Positions 1-12,499 of a stretch of DNA of 64,000 nucleotides are shown here, piece after piece. The translations under genes and the position numbers were made by a program. The stretch covers positions 4,898,001 through 4,962,000 of the forward strand of contig NC_084776.1 of assembly GCF_028858725.1 (NCBI RefSeq). The letters are read 5' to 3'. Within the stretch, counting starts at the first letter, position 1. Every line of letters starts with the position of its first letter. The notes below the pieces were generated by a model. That model did no database searches, was not told the origin of the DNA, and saw only the letters and a program-made list of their open reading frames with translations. The stretch comes from Colius striatus. Lineage: Eukaryota > Chordata > Aves > Coliiformes > Coliidae.

Positions 1-2004
1 TTCTACACTATTTGCAATTTCCTCCAATATCCCCAATGAACCAGATGAGCTTTGTGGATGCTGGTTCACTACCAAAAATAGACTGCACTATCTTAGCTCA
101 CTGACGCTTCATTCATTTGATCTCTCTGCCATGGAAATTACTGAAGGCACTGATACTACCATTCTGAACAGTTAAAAAAGGAACATTTTTGCTTTTCCCC
201 CTGATTTGCTACTGCAGGCAATGAACTTATTCTTGAGCAAAATAGCGTTTGAATGGGAGCTTTGCTGCAAAGCAAAGGTGGAGCAATGCAGATTATGGTT
301 TTTTTAGCTTTCAAAATATTACAGGAAAACAGGGAACTGCAAAAGCTGAAGCTATCTTATCTAGGAAAGAATGCTCTAAGAGATTGGCACTTCCATTGGT
401 GCAACAATGCCAAACTAATACAGGCTTACAGTTTTTAAAGTCAGAAGATAGAATTTACTGGGACTCTAACAAATATTTTTGTTCTTTCATTATTTGACAC
501 AGTAAGAGAAAAAGTCACAATTTCAAAATATATCTCTGCTTAATGAAAAAAAGAGACAAATGTACCTGAAAAATTGCCCTATTATTTTAATGGAAATCTG
601 ATGAAAGATTGTATTATAAAATAAAATGCACATAAGTAATCACAACACTTTAAATAAAAACACACTCCATTTTCAGGATGTCGCTTAACACTGACCAACA
701 TAGTTTCATATTCAGTGCTATCTTTTCAGTCCAGTTTGTGTTTTCCCCCCTCATTGTTCTTAGTTTCAACAGTTATCAAATCCAAAAGGCATAATTCTTT
801 TTCCCACAGAAATCCAGATACATAGATCCACATCATATTTTGTGAATTAAAATGCATCCAAGATTTTTGTAATGCAGTAAAATGCACAAACACCAACAGG
901 CACGAAAGTAATAAGTGGGTAGAAGACACTTGAGAGTGATGTTTGTGCTTTATTCTCCAAGGCAGGAATTATGGTTAAGTCTGTAGCTGACTGGGCTAAG
1001 ATTTCAGAAGGTCAGATCACACACTAGGATTTGGGCTCATCCCCAGTGTTGATCCAATACTAAAGGGGGAAGGGGAAGGGGTGGGCATGTGACAGTAAAG
1101 GATGTTGTATTCCCCACTAAATATTGATTGGAAATACCTGTCTTTGGATCACTAAAGTCCACTATAGAATACACAAAAGGATTTCTTAATCTGTTGCTTA
1201 ATAATAAGCACCAGGTCTGGTGATGAAGACTCTAGTTCCTAACTCTAAATATTCTTTTAAATTAATTGTAAAGAAATATGATTGAACATATATTCCTATC
1301 TGACAAAAAGAGAGTCTCACTGTGAATATAGCTAAAATATCATGACTGCTATTTGGCTCAGCTTGTTGTCTTTAAACATACTGTGCCATGGCAGTTAAGG
1401 TAAAATTAGAGAATCACTGTAGAATGCTTAGATATTCTAAATCTGCATTCCATCTTCTCTCTTTATTACATTTCAGTCTTGCCCAGTTGAGCCCTTCCCA
1501 GCTTTAACCTTTCAAATACGATGCAACAGGAAATGAACAATAACTGACATCAATAACTTCTTTTCTATGTGCAGCACAGCCTCAGTTTGCCTGATACTGC
1601 TGTGCTTTTCATGATTTCACCTAATAGTGTATTTACTCTGATATTAAGCTTCACTAGCAATTAGTCAAAGTTTGCTTTTGTTTAATTTAAACTTCCCAGA
1701 TTTCTCACCAAACTCCTGCCAATAATTTTAGTTAAAATGATAAACTAGAGCAATTATGCAAGTCTACAATAAGGATCTGAAAAAAATGTGGATGTACCTG
1801 TTTCTAATACAGATCTTTGGTATAGGATTTTCATATACTTGTGCATCTCATTGTTTACCATAGGAATTTAGCTAATTTAAGTTGGTCTGTTAAATAAAAG
1901 CATTTGAGATTAAAATAATGCTGCCTTCTCAGGAGGACTCCCACTGTAATCTCCTGGATTTATTATTATTAAAACACATAAAATAATTCAGCTTGGGACG
2001 TATG
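1..2004. other. AT-rich intergenic DNA, no gene seen
   Basis: I find no exon-like segment, RNA gene or recognisable mobile element here on either strand. Open frames are short and have no family resemblance. The only standout structure is the G-run cluster listed separately. By synteny with the human locus this should be the stretch beyond the 3' end of PCTP; ANKFN1 would be expected further left, and no ANKFN1 exon is recognisable. Confidence 0.6.
1065..1085 (+). other. G-quadruplex motif
   Basis: Four G runs (GGGGG, GGGG, GGGG, GGG) are separated by loops of 2, 2 and 1 bases. This fits the standard intramolecular G-quadruplex pattern with very short loops. It sits in otherwise AT-rich DNA. 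Confidence 0.7.
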
Positions 2005-2210
2005 CGATCATCTCATCATCTGGTCCAACTGCAGCATCACATTTAAATTTGGCTATAATTTCAAGATCAGATACATTGTGTAGAGCCTTGTTCAGCTGAG
2101 CTTTGAGTGTCTCCAAAAATGGAGATTTCACAGTCTCTTGGAGCAACTTGTTTCATTGGTGATTATCATCAGCATCAGGTGAAAGAATCTTCCCTTATAC
2201 TGCCATAAAA
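2005..2210 (-). mobile_element. Old degenerate CR1/L3-like LINE 3' fragment
   Basis: The antisense CR1 word order is visible: TCATCTGGTCCAACT near the start, then AGAGCCTTGTTCAGCTGAG, GTGTCTCCAAAAATGGAGAT and a TTGGAGCAACTTGTT block that corresponds to the usual 'gggcaacctgttcca'. Divergence is high, so this is an old insertion. It lies in minus orientation. Its boundaries are approximate. Confidence 0.65.
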
Positions 2211-5200
2211 TAATCTCTTATATACGGACTACAAAAATGAAGAGCAAAATATTAGTTTCCTACTCAAGTCATATGTTCAGATTAAACTTACAAGCAAAGA
2301 TATTAATTACTAGTTTGAAAGAGGAGATGGGTTAAACACATATTTATGAAACCTTCTTTATGAAAGGGAATGATTTCTATTATGTGATTCCTGTAGTTGC
2401 ATTTAGTGATCTGGCAGGTATTTCTAGGCCTGAAAAGACGTCAAAGAGTGCAAACATCACTTAGTTGAAACCTTCTTTCCAAAAACTGGCATGCCTGCCT
2501 GTCATTGTAGTGAATTAATCAAGCTCATTATTCAGTGATAATGGTCTTGACTTCACAGTCCCAAGAACCACACCTTCTGTGTTATCAAGGGTCAGTTTAT
2601 TCCCATGTTACAAGAAAAAAATTTGTGGAAGGCAATGTACTCTTTCACATACTCACCTCACACTTTGAGACAATAGATCCTTTTAGTGTCAAAGTAATAT
2701 CCTGCTGAAGAAATGTTCCTACTGTTTGTTTTTATTTGAATAAGCGAACAGCGTCATATGAGTCTTTCACAGGGTAAATGGGTTGGCCAGGCAATTTTGG
2801 CTGCTTTTGGGATCATGCTCTCCACTCAAATGTACAAATCAATTACATGACTTCCATGTGGAGAAAACACATTAACTTTTAAAGCTAACTGCAGCAGTCT
2901 GGTCTTAATAAATATATTTAAAACCCATTCTGAAACTAAAACACAAAGCTGAAGCTGAATATGAAACATCCATTTACAGCCAATTACACACGATTTCTAT
3001 CACACTTTGGAAAATATGTATTTGCACTAGGAATATTAAAAACCCCAAACCCCACAACTCTAGATGAAACAGGAAAAGACTTAAAACCTTTCATGATATG
3101 CTTCAGTAGGAATGCAGTAAGCTTTGCAACTTAACAGTTATGTAGAGCACACAGGTAACCTTTGGCCTTACATTTTACAGAACTGCTACAAGCCAAAACT
3201 TTCCATTTGAGGAACATAACCAATTTAAATGATTCATTCTCACAGTTTTTTCCATAGTTGAAGAATAATAGGAGAATTAAGCTCAGGGCAAAAAATTACT
3301 CTTCCAGTGTCACAGGGTGCATATAGAACCTTTTCTGCCTTCAATGACAAAATAGGATTAGAAAAATATAAAAATCTGCATGAAATCTGGCGAGACAAAC
3401 TCACTTAAATCATATTTGTGCTTAAATTGTAGGAACAGCTTTCAGTTTAAATAGTTGCACAGCTGGGATGCAGGAAATTTTTCACAAAGCTAAAATTAAT
3501 ACCTGTATTCAAGACCCTCCAACATAATTACTTAGTATGGCATGTTCCACTGAAACACTTATTCACAGGATGCAGTCCTTTCTTTGGAAATGAAGGTTTC
3601 CAGTAGAGAGTTGTTCCCATTTAAAATGTTCCTGTCTCACAGCAGGACTCCAGGATACTTTCATAATTCAGATTCCAGATTTTAATGTTCAAGAGATGAG
3701 TGAAAACCAAAGTTTTCTGTCTTGAAGTCTAGTAGTCTCCTCTGATCAGAAGACTACAATGGGGTAGTAAATTTGGGTATGAATTATCCTGTCTAGAAGG
3801 AAAATCCATGCTCAGGAAGAGATTATTTTCAGTTAAGTGAAATTGAAATACCATTAAGTCCCAATCTAAATTGTTCTTTAGACATAGAAACCTAAAATTA
3901 TTTAAAGCAAAATTGTTGGTGGGAAGATATATTTTCTACTAGTGTAAATCAATATCAGAAGTCTATCCCCCCATCTTCCTACAGTGTTGTTCCACTAAAT
4001 TGTAAAAACAGCCAATGACCTGCTTGAGAAATGAAGTATCACCCAGATGTTTCCTGAGCAAAGACAACTTGTGTTTCCCTTTACACATCATCTTCTGAGA
4101 GGCAGCACTACAGCGATTGTGTATCTGACATCATTCACTGTTGACTTTGGGTTACTCAGAATCTTTTCTTTACTTTCCAACTCAAATACAATTTACAGAG
4201 ATACCCCTTGGAAAGAAAGGATTTGAATGATCAGAACCCAATGTGGAAGAATGGGTCATATTCACTTTGCTACAACATCACCCTTTATAGAAACAGAGGA
4301 ACCTCTTATTTACGTGAAAAACGACATGGAAAAATATGTTTTTGTAAGAGGCAGTAATTTTAAAACAAAGGTCCTATATAAGAATAGATCCAAAGCTCAT
4401 TATGATTTATGGAAAGCTTGATTATGTGTATTGCCAGAAACTACAGCATTTTTCTAGTTCTGTTTGGCTAGTAGAAAAACTTCATTGGTCTTTATTGATT
4501 TCTAGGGTATGATACCTACCGATCCACTAATGGGGCTGCGATATAGAACAAAGACTCCATCACCATCTCACAGAAGTGCTTCACTCTTTTTATTCAAACA
4601 ACTCTATGCTTAGAGATCATTCTAAAAGAACAAGCCTTGAGCTCCATTTTTAGGCAAGTTGGCGGAAACAGAAAACTTTTGAGCACTACATTAACAAAAA
4701 GCACAGGAAGAGGGCTTCCATATTTGTAATGCCATGCACTAGAACTCATAATGCATGACTTAAAAGTTTCACAGCAGGTAGATTTCTGTTCAAGCTATCC
4801 AGAAAAGATTACATGATGCATGTGTAATTTATACAAGATCAGTATTTAATCAGTCATGAATAACGTTCTAAAATTCTTTATGAATGTCTTTACATACAAA
4901 GACTGAAAAATACCAACACTTTCTGATTGTGACCTTCCATTTATACAAGAAACTACATTATAGAAAGCTGTAACTCCTGTTTTCTTCTCTAGTAATACAA
5001 GATAGGTGTAACAACATATACCTAAAACTGCTGTGTCACTGCATATTCATGTCACCATGAAAGCCTATGGGGCCCTAAATTTAACAGAAGATCTGATGTT
5101 GCATTCATCTCGTAACTGGTTAGTTGCCTGCAAATAGAGGAAAAACTGTTTTCAGCAACTACTTTTTAATCACGTGTGTTTTAATTTGAAAGTTGTGTAC

Positions 5201-6774
5201 AGCACAAGAGTGCACTTGTGCAATGCTTTAAATAAGGATAAGTGAGCAAAGGCCACGGATTCTATATGCTCTGTGTGGGGTCTGTAGGAAATCAAGTTTT
5301 CAGTGAGATTGACAATGGAGCCATTCAGCCTCTCGAATGCTCAGTCTCACTGTTTCAGCCCACTGCAGACAAATGTATGCTCTGTCTTGATGACAAATAA
5401 CTATAAAGACAAAGATGCAATCATTAATTTCTGAAAATCCTTTCACTCTTTCTCCTGCTTTAATTTCATTAAAGACTAAACAAAACAACAGATTGGTTGG
5501 AGAAAAAAAATGAAAAAAAAGATTACCTTAACTGTACATGATTCATCTCTGTGCATATGCTCACTAGGTACACATCGCTTGTAAACCCTGAAACTCTAAG
5601 TTCACTGCACAGATAGAATAATGACTTCTTGGAGACAAATATTTACACAAAGTATAAAGGCTATCACTTCAACCATTTCTTCTTTAACAAGACAAAGCTA
5701 CTCCATTACAAGATTTGTTTCATAACAGGATTAGGTTTAGTAGCAATGCAGAATATTTTAAATCCCTGAGACTGATCCCTCTTCATGCACTCCCTGTCTC
5801 CCTAGATACAACCCCCACAAAGGAGCTGGAAATTTAATTTCCTGCACATTTATGCTTTTAGTGGATTACAATCCAAAATTACAGTTTCATTCTTTACAGC
5901 AGCATGAAGTTTAAAAACACAAGTATAAGTCTCACATCAAGTTTATACACATTGTATTGCAGGCAGACAGTTTAAAATTATTTCCAATTTAAAGCTGGTA
6001 TCCAAGCTGCTTTACAGATAAGGCTACTGACTCTGAAGATACAACTTGTTCCCCTTCAATGAGACATAGAAGCCAACTCCTCCTTTTTTCTTTCTAGGTG
6101 GAATCTGCTATTTTTTTTTTACTTTTCATACAAGGGTATTGAGATACGAATGCAAAGCTTTAGGCACAAGTCCTGTATCTGGACTTGTATCTGGACTTAA
6201 AGCCAGAAAGAAGCTTAGTGACAGAGTTACAGTCCCTACTGCAGACTTCCAGCAATTTACCTATATGCCCTCAGCACTTTTTAGATTTACAGCAGGCAGA
6301 CAGTTTCAGCATTACAAATTTGGGTAGCAAAATTGCTTCCTCCTAAGCAATTCAAATTCCATTATTCAATTTGGGTAGGAAGCCACCCTGAAAGGCCACC
6401 AAGGCAGATCCAGGCAAAACAGATGCAGAAAATTTTCAATCCAGGTTAAGACATTTTTCCTAGCAAGACTGTTGTCTCTTATCTGAGGAGATAATATTGC
6501 AATCAAAAGAACTCCTCTAGCAGACCATCAGCATAAGCAAAGCCTCGGTGACAAGGCTAAACTTAAGTAAAAAATGCAGCTGATGGTGTTACTGTGTCAG
6601 TAGCTAGCTCTTCAGCTGGAGATGGAAATAAAGATCTAGTAAAATATAAGGCATAAATCAAATAAAAGAGAATGATTTCCAATATTAGAGGTAGATTTTA
6701 TCCATTGTAATATACAATAGCTACTCCTATAAGTGCAGAGCTCTAGCAGTTAAACAATTCATATCAACTTTGAC
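2211..6774. other. PCTP 3' flank and unresolved 3' UTR
   Basis: The PCTP stop codon is at 6775-6777 on the minus strand, so the gene's 3' UTR begins at 6774 and runs leftwards. Where it ends cannot be decided by eye. Minus-strand poly(A) signal hexamers include ATTAAA (plus-strand TTTAAT near 5459 and near 5165) and AATAAA (plus-strand TTTATT near 4588 and 4491). A 12-bp unit (TGTATCTGGACT) is perfectly duplicated at 6174-6197. No other gene is supported. Confidence 0.45.
6174..6197. repeat. Perfect 12-bp tandem duplication
   Basis: The unit TGTATCTGGACT occurs twice head to tail at 6174-6185 and 6186-6197. It falls in the presumed 3' UTR or 3' flank of PCTP. Confidence 0.85.
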
Positions 6775-6840
6775 CTATGTGTTCTTAGAATAATTATGGC
6801 AAGCTTTTTGCATATCCTTCAAGAAGGCAGGCACACCACT
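6775..6840 (-). CDS. PCTP: PCTP coding exon 6 (last)
   Basis: The acceptor is CTCTTTGCAG|. The exon encodes SGVPAFLKDMQ then KACHNYSKNT and stops at TAG (6775-6777). It matches the C-terminal helix of PCTP, which contributes to membrane interaction in the family. Confidence 0.95.
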   Translation of the reverse strand, partial: SGVPAFLKDMQKACHNYSKNT

Positions 6841-9800
6841 CTGCAAAGAGAAAAGTGGAAAAGTCATTATTGCATAATGCAGTCAAGAAAAACTATAAGC
6901 AAGATAAGAATTCCCACTACACAGATCAAGGCCTTGAAAGAAATACACAACAATTCTAAGATCCTGTAATTGACCGTTGAAGTTTGGTTGTGATGAGGTT
7001 ATTCACATGTGCTCTGGAACATGGATTTGTTGGTTTTGCTGCATAAATTTACCTGCCTGGTTGACTAACCAAAGGAACTTGATAGGAAGGAAAAAATCCA
7101 AAATTAGGACAATTACCATGAAATAAAACAATTGTGAGACTCTACAACTGGATAAGCACTCGAAAGGTCAATATTTCCACTTTGGGAATTCTACCCAAGA
7201 TGCAAAAACAAGTATGGATGTAGTGAACAGATTCTTTGAAATAGATTAGCCAAAGTTAATTCCACTGTCAAACTTTACTTACCTTGGCAGCCCAATTGAC
7301 CAGCCATGATGGGATCATGCCACCAGGATTATCAAAATAGTACATATAGACTAGAAATGAGAGAGAAGTTATCAGAAATTACTCAGACATAGGCTGAATA
7401 TTAGCTCTAACACCATATGACAGGAGCTGCCAATGTGCATGACTGAATCACCAAGTACAACAGTTCTGCTCTAAATTCTTCACAAAAAAAAAAGTCAATT
7501 TGTACTGAAGTGGAATGTGAAGCAAGTATAGCCATTCCCAGCTAACCTCTGGAAAGCTGAGAGCACCATAATATTTAGACTATTGCAAACATTTTAGGCA
7601 GCCTATCTTGTAAAATAAGATTGTCTTTAAATGACTAATCTCAGATGGGAAACAATCTCTAGGCAAACTCTTTAATCTATAATTCTGTCAAATGTGATAA
7701 AATTATCATTGCTGAGTCAACTAGGTGGTATCAAACTCTACACACCTGAACTGGCTGGCAGGAAAAGAAGTGCAGGCTGAGGGGTATGGGTGAGTAATCT
7801 ATTCTTAACCACCCAGCCCAACTGCTAAATAAAAGATTATTAACAGTAGCCCACTGAACTGAACATTTCCAAAACTTTCATTCAAGTATGCCCAGTGCTC
7901 AGTACTTGTGTAACTGCTTTTAGCTTAAAATTTTCAGTCTCCCTCTCTGGGTATTTTGCTAATACATACATTCTTTGTCTACATGACTTGTGATCACACT
8001 TTCTTGACTCCTTACCTTTAGATCCAGTCTTGCCATCACTTTCAATTGCCAGACTTTGTTTATAGCTTTGAACTCTGATAACACCAGGCTTTTCAGGACA
8101 CTGAGGAACAGTCACACTTTGAGCTAACACAACCCAGATTGTCCGCCCATCAACATCCATCTCTCGACATTCACGAATATAGACATACTGTATTCCAAGT
8201 TAAGGAGGCATGTCAAAACAGTGTCAGTTTGACATATGATGAATTGACAAGTGAATTCCATTACAAATACCAGTCCCTTCAAGTTATTTCTTATGCTTCT
8301 ACAGGATTCAGTCCTGCAGAGTAATAATATGAATCTTAGTTTTATGTGGGAAGAGGCACTCACACTCTTTTTCACACTATACATATTCATATAACACATG
8401 GACTGCAAGATCTTAGATTAAATGCAGCTGAGCAGTAGAATCAGTACAATTGGGATCCCTGGATGACAAAAAACTGCAAGAGGAACAAAAAGGCTGAAAA
8501 GATACATCTCTGTTTGAGAGAGGAAAAGGGTACTTCACTTCCCAGTAGATTACTTTTTCACCATCATATGTCTTCTCAGACAGCTCTACAGTTGAAAAAG
8601 GAAGATTGTTCAGATATTTTTAATTCTACTGCAACAGAACCATACACGGCATCTAGAACTGTTTATAGCTTTATAACTGTTTATAAACTGTTTATAACTG
8701 TTCATGTCAGCCATCTGACATGAACACATTTTACATGCAAGTCTCATGTCAAAATTGATATGTATGTAAAATTCTAGCAGCAGAAGACATCTTTTAAACT
8801 TCCATTTCAAGGTTGTTCAGGAATTAAATACACAAAAATAGGGAGCTTGTTTTATTGCTGCTATTGAATTCATTGATAAAAGAAACCTAAAACCAACCAC
8901 AAACAAAAACATTCCCCAAACCATATTAATTCTGGGAGAAAGCAGCATCAAATTCCTTTCTGACAGTTAGCTTGTTTAAAGTTTCACCATCTCAGAGCTT
9001 TTTCTTTGCCTATGCATACTCTCTATAATTCTGAGCCACAAGTACAATATGCTTTTTCACAAGCATGTCATTATCATTGTAAATTGTTCTGATTTAACAT
9101 GGAACTGGGACAAGTATTGCTTTCTAACACCTGAAGAGGTCTTACATGAGGGATTAATGAAGTCTGGAAAAGCTATTACAAATTTCACAGCAGTATATAC
9201 ATGCAACAGTGAACAAGAAGCTTAAGGGGTTTATGAGCCTTCATTACACCACCTTCTGTCTTCCTAGAAACTCAATCAGAAGGCAGCTGAACAGGTAAAA
9301 AGTAAAATCCAAGAATAGTCCCTAAAACATGGCAGTGACTCAGTCAGATAGTAGTGTGGCATGAAGGACAAAAATTAGTTCAAATCAAACTACATAACTG
9401 GGCTTGAAAAACTATCAACCATACAGCTGCTTCCCTTGCAGCACTCACTGCCATTATCAGGGTAATGGACCTGACCATTACCATGGTTATTATCTGACCA
9501 AAGCCATGGGGTTGAGCCAGGGTAAATTCCTGTCTGCTCAGGGACTGGTGCAGTTAAAAAGAGCGTGATCCAGAAAGGTGATCAGAGGAGTCTTTTCCTC
9601 CTTTAATGCAGACTTCTGTCTGAGCTGTTACACATCCTTCAGAGCTAATGCACAGAGTCTGCCACATCACTTTTTTGGAAAAAAAAAAAAAGGCTAGGAC
9701 AGGCTGTTAATCTCATTGCAAAGGCAAGAAGAGTGCCACAGATGGGAGGCTCCTTCCCTCTAAAACATGTTCCAAACCAGGCTTCTGTTAGCGTGTCCCG

Positions 9801-12438
9801 CAAGTCAGCTGTCATCCATTAAAACGGCTTCTCCTCCAGCTTGGAGCAGCACCGCATGCACAATACTGCCGGCGGCGTGCTGAGCTGCAGCATTTTGCTA
9901 CCCAGCAGAGGTCAGTGGAGCATTGGTTTCTCAGCTTTACTGTCATTCCTCACCGCAGATCTCTTCTTTTTCAAAGGGACTGAGGCATTATTTAAAAGAC
10001 CTCGACTTGTCTATATTGTGCTTTTGCCAAGAAAGGTTGGACCAGATGATACCTCAGGTCCCCTCCAGCCTGGTATTCTAGGATTGCACTGCTCCACTGC
10101 AATATGCAAAGATGCACAAAAGGTACAATCTCCATTTCTCCTCCAAGCACCTACTAAAACTTAACTTTGGAATTACAACAAGAAGCTACAAGGTGCACCA
10201 GCATAACAAGTGATACCAGTTATATGCTTTAACCAACCAGAAAGAATTCATTCCAGAAGAAGGCGATGAGATATTAGCTACTCCATGTCAGTTTTTATTG
10301 GTGTATTTGCAGAGTGGAACTTTATGCCAAAAGGCACTTAAGTCTTGCCCAAAGTCTTGCAATAACTTTAAAATACTTTTGGAGAAGGTTTTAGTGGGAA
10401 GAGTCAATGTGGACATTGCTGTCAAACTTGATGAGCTTACCTTTCACATACTGATCCCACTGCTTTCTGAAATCTAAGTCCATATAGACATCCACACACA
10501 GTTTTGGGGGACAGTCAGAGAGACCACCAAAGATTTTATACTCATAAAGTCCTGATTGCTGTGGAAACAGAATGGGAGAGGAAAAGTCACACAGGAAAGG
10601 GAAGTACTCTGCAGCAGGGAGAACAGCTGAAGGAAGTTAGGTGGGGCACATACTACAAATACTCAAGAGCTGTGAAAGCAAGTGTTCAGAAAAACAATGC
10701 ACGATTCAGTCTTTAACCTCTCAACTTTTTGATCTATACATGAAAGTTTAAATCCAGTCTGCCCTGCACAATGGTTGTTCCTTCCCTCACACCAGTACCC
10801 TTTTACTTCATCAGTAGTGCCAAAGGGAACATGTTTCTGCTCACACATACACCCCTATTCACGTCCAGTGGTTAATGTGGACTAAACCCTGTCCACACTA
10901 AAGCTTAGCAGAAGCATTTAATTCTTGTGTCAAGGTCTCCAGACCCTCTATAATGTACTTCAGAATCTCAACCATTTCCATGAGGTTACCAAGTATTGCA
11001 TGATCTGGAAGAATCTTTCCAGAAAGAGGTATGCTCATACTTCAGGTTGTGATTCAATAATTGTTTACAAGATTCCCGCTTACATACAATGCTCTATTAT
11101 TATATCTGCCTTGAATATTTATCAGCTATGTTCCTTCTGAAAGCTGTCTATGCTCAAGGGGTGGAGTGCAGGATATCTGCTATGTTAATGCTTTTAATGT
11201 TACTCTCAACATATGGAAAGTCCATCTGTGCCTATAGAGCAATGTTTGTACTATTGTTAGTACCAGCTCAGGACCCAGTTACAACAACGAGAGTATTTTG
11301 AATATACAGTGTAGGAGTAAATTCAAGCATTCCCGAGGAAAGAGAGGCAAGGATTATACAACATTCTGTTAGTGAATGGCTGATTTGCTATCCTCTCCTC
11401 CCTTTCACAAATCAAGCCTAGCAGGTGAAGATTTGCTGTAGCAGAAGATACAGCACAGGCGCAGTTCCACACTCTTGTATTTTTGTAGAAGGCATCAACT
11501 TTTTATTTGCACAAGACTGATCACAGAGCTAAAGGAATAAGCCATTTCTATGGATTCAAAAGTCATTATTAAATCATAAATCTGCATGAGAATAGAAACA
11601 GGCACCACATTAATCTCTCACAAGTCAGTTCTAGGAGTGTAAACTTTTTAACTCCCTAAAAGAAGTGCCCACAAAAAAGGGAGAACTTCATTCCAGCCCT
11701 TTCTGGACCATCTCCTGACTTAAGAGGAAGGTGGTAAATAACTTTGAAGGCATTTTGGACAGCGGGAAAGGGAGGCCAGAGCCTGGAGGTCAGGAGGATG
11801 CTCTCTCACTGGAGCTCAGGAGCTGGTGCAGGGACAGGTCTCTTCTCATAGCCCCCAGAGGGGTCTCAGGACAGAAGTGGAGCATGCAAACACCTACAGA
11901 TCCATGCCTGCTTTTGGCGCCGAGAGAACACCTTCAACAGGAACTTCTCCAGCCACCAGCTGCTAACAAGCTTTAAGAGCCCCACAGTTTGAAGGAACAG
12001 TTTGTAAGAGCGCGGTTTACTGCAGCAGACAAGCTTTCTCCATCAGCAGTTAATAGCATTACTCTGAAAGCTGCTTTCTGAGAGCTCGCAGAAACCGAGC
12101 CGAGGCCGGTAGCGCCAGGGGCAAAGGACGTCAGCCTGAGCTGTGCGGGGAAGCGCAGGCTCTGGACAGCGACGCGCCGGCTCTGCCCCGCACCGCGCCT
12201 CGCCCCGCTCGCAGCCGCGCTGCCCCGGCCCCCCGCCCCATGCAGGGCTCAGCCCCGAGCGGGGAGGGCCCGAGGCACGGCCGCCCCCCACCTCGTCGTA
12301 CAGCCGGTAGATCCTCACGCCCATGCTCTCCACAAAGAGCTGCCAGGCCGCCCCCGCAGCCGGCGCCGGCCGGTCCAGCTCCCGGCAGGCGGCCCGAAAC
12401 TGCTCCTCGGAGAAGCCCCGCGGCAGCGGCGCCTCCAT
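6775..12438 (-). CDS. PCTP: Phosphatidylcholine transfer protein (StarD2), six coding exons
   Basis: This is the cytosolic START-domain protein that binds one phosphatidylcholine molecule and shuttles it between membranes. I rebuilt the CDS from splice sites: join of 12438-12292, 10558-10441, 8585-8506, 8187-8016, 7350-7283 and 6840-6775. Phases agree at every junction and give 216 residues against 214 in human. Recognisable PCTP landmarks run in order: FSEEQF near residue 9, GLYEYKIFG, DLDFRKQWDQYVK, YWEVKYPFPLSNRDYVY, VIRVQSYKQSLAIESDGK, YYFDNPGGMIPSWLVNWAAK, then the C-terminal amphipathic helix VPAFLKDMQKAC. The headgroup residues I recall from the human structure (Arg78, Trp101, Tyr114, Tyr155) align with R80, W103, Y116 and Y157, so binding should be intact. 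The start ATG has A at -3 and G at +4. The gene spans only about 5.7 kb of coding region. No lesion is visible. Confidence 0.97.
7283..7350 (-). CDS. PCTP: PCTP coding exon 5
   Basis: The acceptor is CTCATTTCTAG| and the donor is GCCAAG|GTAAGT, a strong consensus. The 68-nt exon encodes VYMYYFDNPGG then MIPSWLVNWAAK, the most conserved stretch of the PCTP subgroup of START domains. Confidence 0.96.
8016..8187 (-). CDS. PCTP: PCTP coding exon 4
   Basis: The acceptor is ACTTGGAATACAG| and the donor is TAAAG|GTAAGG. The 172-nt exon encodes YVYIRECREMDVDG through SYKQSLAIESDGKTGSK, the core of the START beta-sheet, with Y116 and Y157. It ends in phase 1. Confidence 0.96.
8506..8585 (-). CDS. PCTP: PCTP coding exon 3
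   Basis: The acceptor is TTTTTCAACTGTAG| and the donor is AGAGAT|GTATCT, which is weak. The 80-nt exon encodes ELSEKTYDGEKV then IYWEVKYPFPLSNRD and includes W103 of the choline cage. Joining it to exon 2 restores a Glu codon across the junction (G|AG), and it ends in phase 0. Its short size and weak donor make it easy to miss. Confidence 0.95.
8657..8710. repeat. Short AACTGTTTAT tandem array
   Basis: Units of AACTGTTTAT start at about 8657, 8675 and 8686, and a diverged fourth (AACTGTTCAT) starts at 8696. The array runs directly into the hairpin at 8699-8726. Confidence 0.7.
8699..8726. repeat. Perfect 12-bp inverted repeat with 4-nt loop
   Basis: Arms TGTTCATGTCAG (8699-8710) and CTGACATGAACA (8715-8726) are exact reverse complements around the loop CCAT. 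The resulting stem could form in PCTP pre-mRNA about 115 nt upstream of the exon 3 acceptor. Confidence 0.9.
10033..10086 (+). mobile_element. CR1 LINE 3' tail fragment
   Basis: The sense CR1 3' end signature is clear: GGTTGGACCAGATGATACC, AGGTCCCCTCCAGCCTGG, then TATTCTAGGATTG. Only about 55 bp are recognisable. It lies in PCTP intron 2 in the orientation opposite to the gene. Confidence 0.8.
10441..10558 (-). CDS. PCTP: PCTP coding exon 2
   Basis: The acceptor is CTGTTTCCACAG| and the donor is AAAG|GTAAG. The 118-nt exon encodes QSGLYEYKIFGG to DFRKQWDQYVK and ends in phase 1. It carries R80, the presumed phosphate ligand of the bound lipid. Confidence 0.96.
10559..12291 (-). other. PCTP: PCTP intron 1
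   Basis: This 1.73-kb first intron becomes GC-rich where it enters the CpG island (from about 12,060). No other coding exon is seen. The word GGCGCC near 11,916 is CpG-containing but isolated. Confidence 0.85.
12292..12438 (-). CDS. PCTP: PCTP coding exon 1
   Basis: The exon encodes residues 1-49, from the ATG at 12438-12436 to ...IYRLYDE, and ends in phase 0. The donor reads GAG|GTGGGG, a usable but non-ideal 5' splice site. The reading frame is also open upstream of the ATG through the CpG island (see findings). Confidence 0.93.
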
Positions 12439-12499
12439 TCTCGGCGGCGGCGGGAGGCGGCAGCCGGGCGCGGGGACAGCGGCGGCCGCGCCGGGCCCA

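Larger units (their letters stand above)
8586..10440 (-). other. PCTP: PCTP intron 2
   Basis: This 1.86-kb intron is AT-rich. It holds an AACTGTTTAT tandem array with an adjoining perfect hairpin close to the exon 3 acceptor, and a short CR1 3' fragment near its 5' end. A near-consensus CTCF-like word at 9902-9915 has one mismatch at a core G. No additional exon is evident. Confidence 0.85.

Noticed and set aside
9902-9915. CTCF-like word CCAGCAGAGGTCAG in PCTP intron 2
   Set aside because: It matches 13 of 14 consensus positions, but the mismatch is in the core GGC, which is usually needed for binding.
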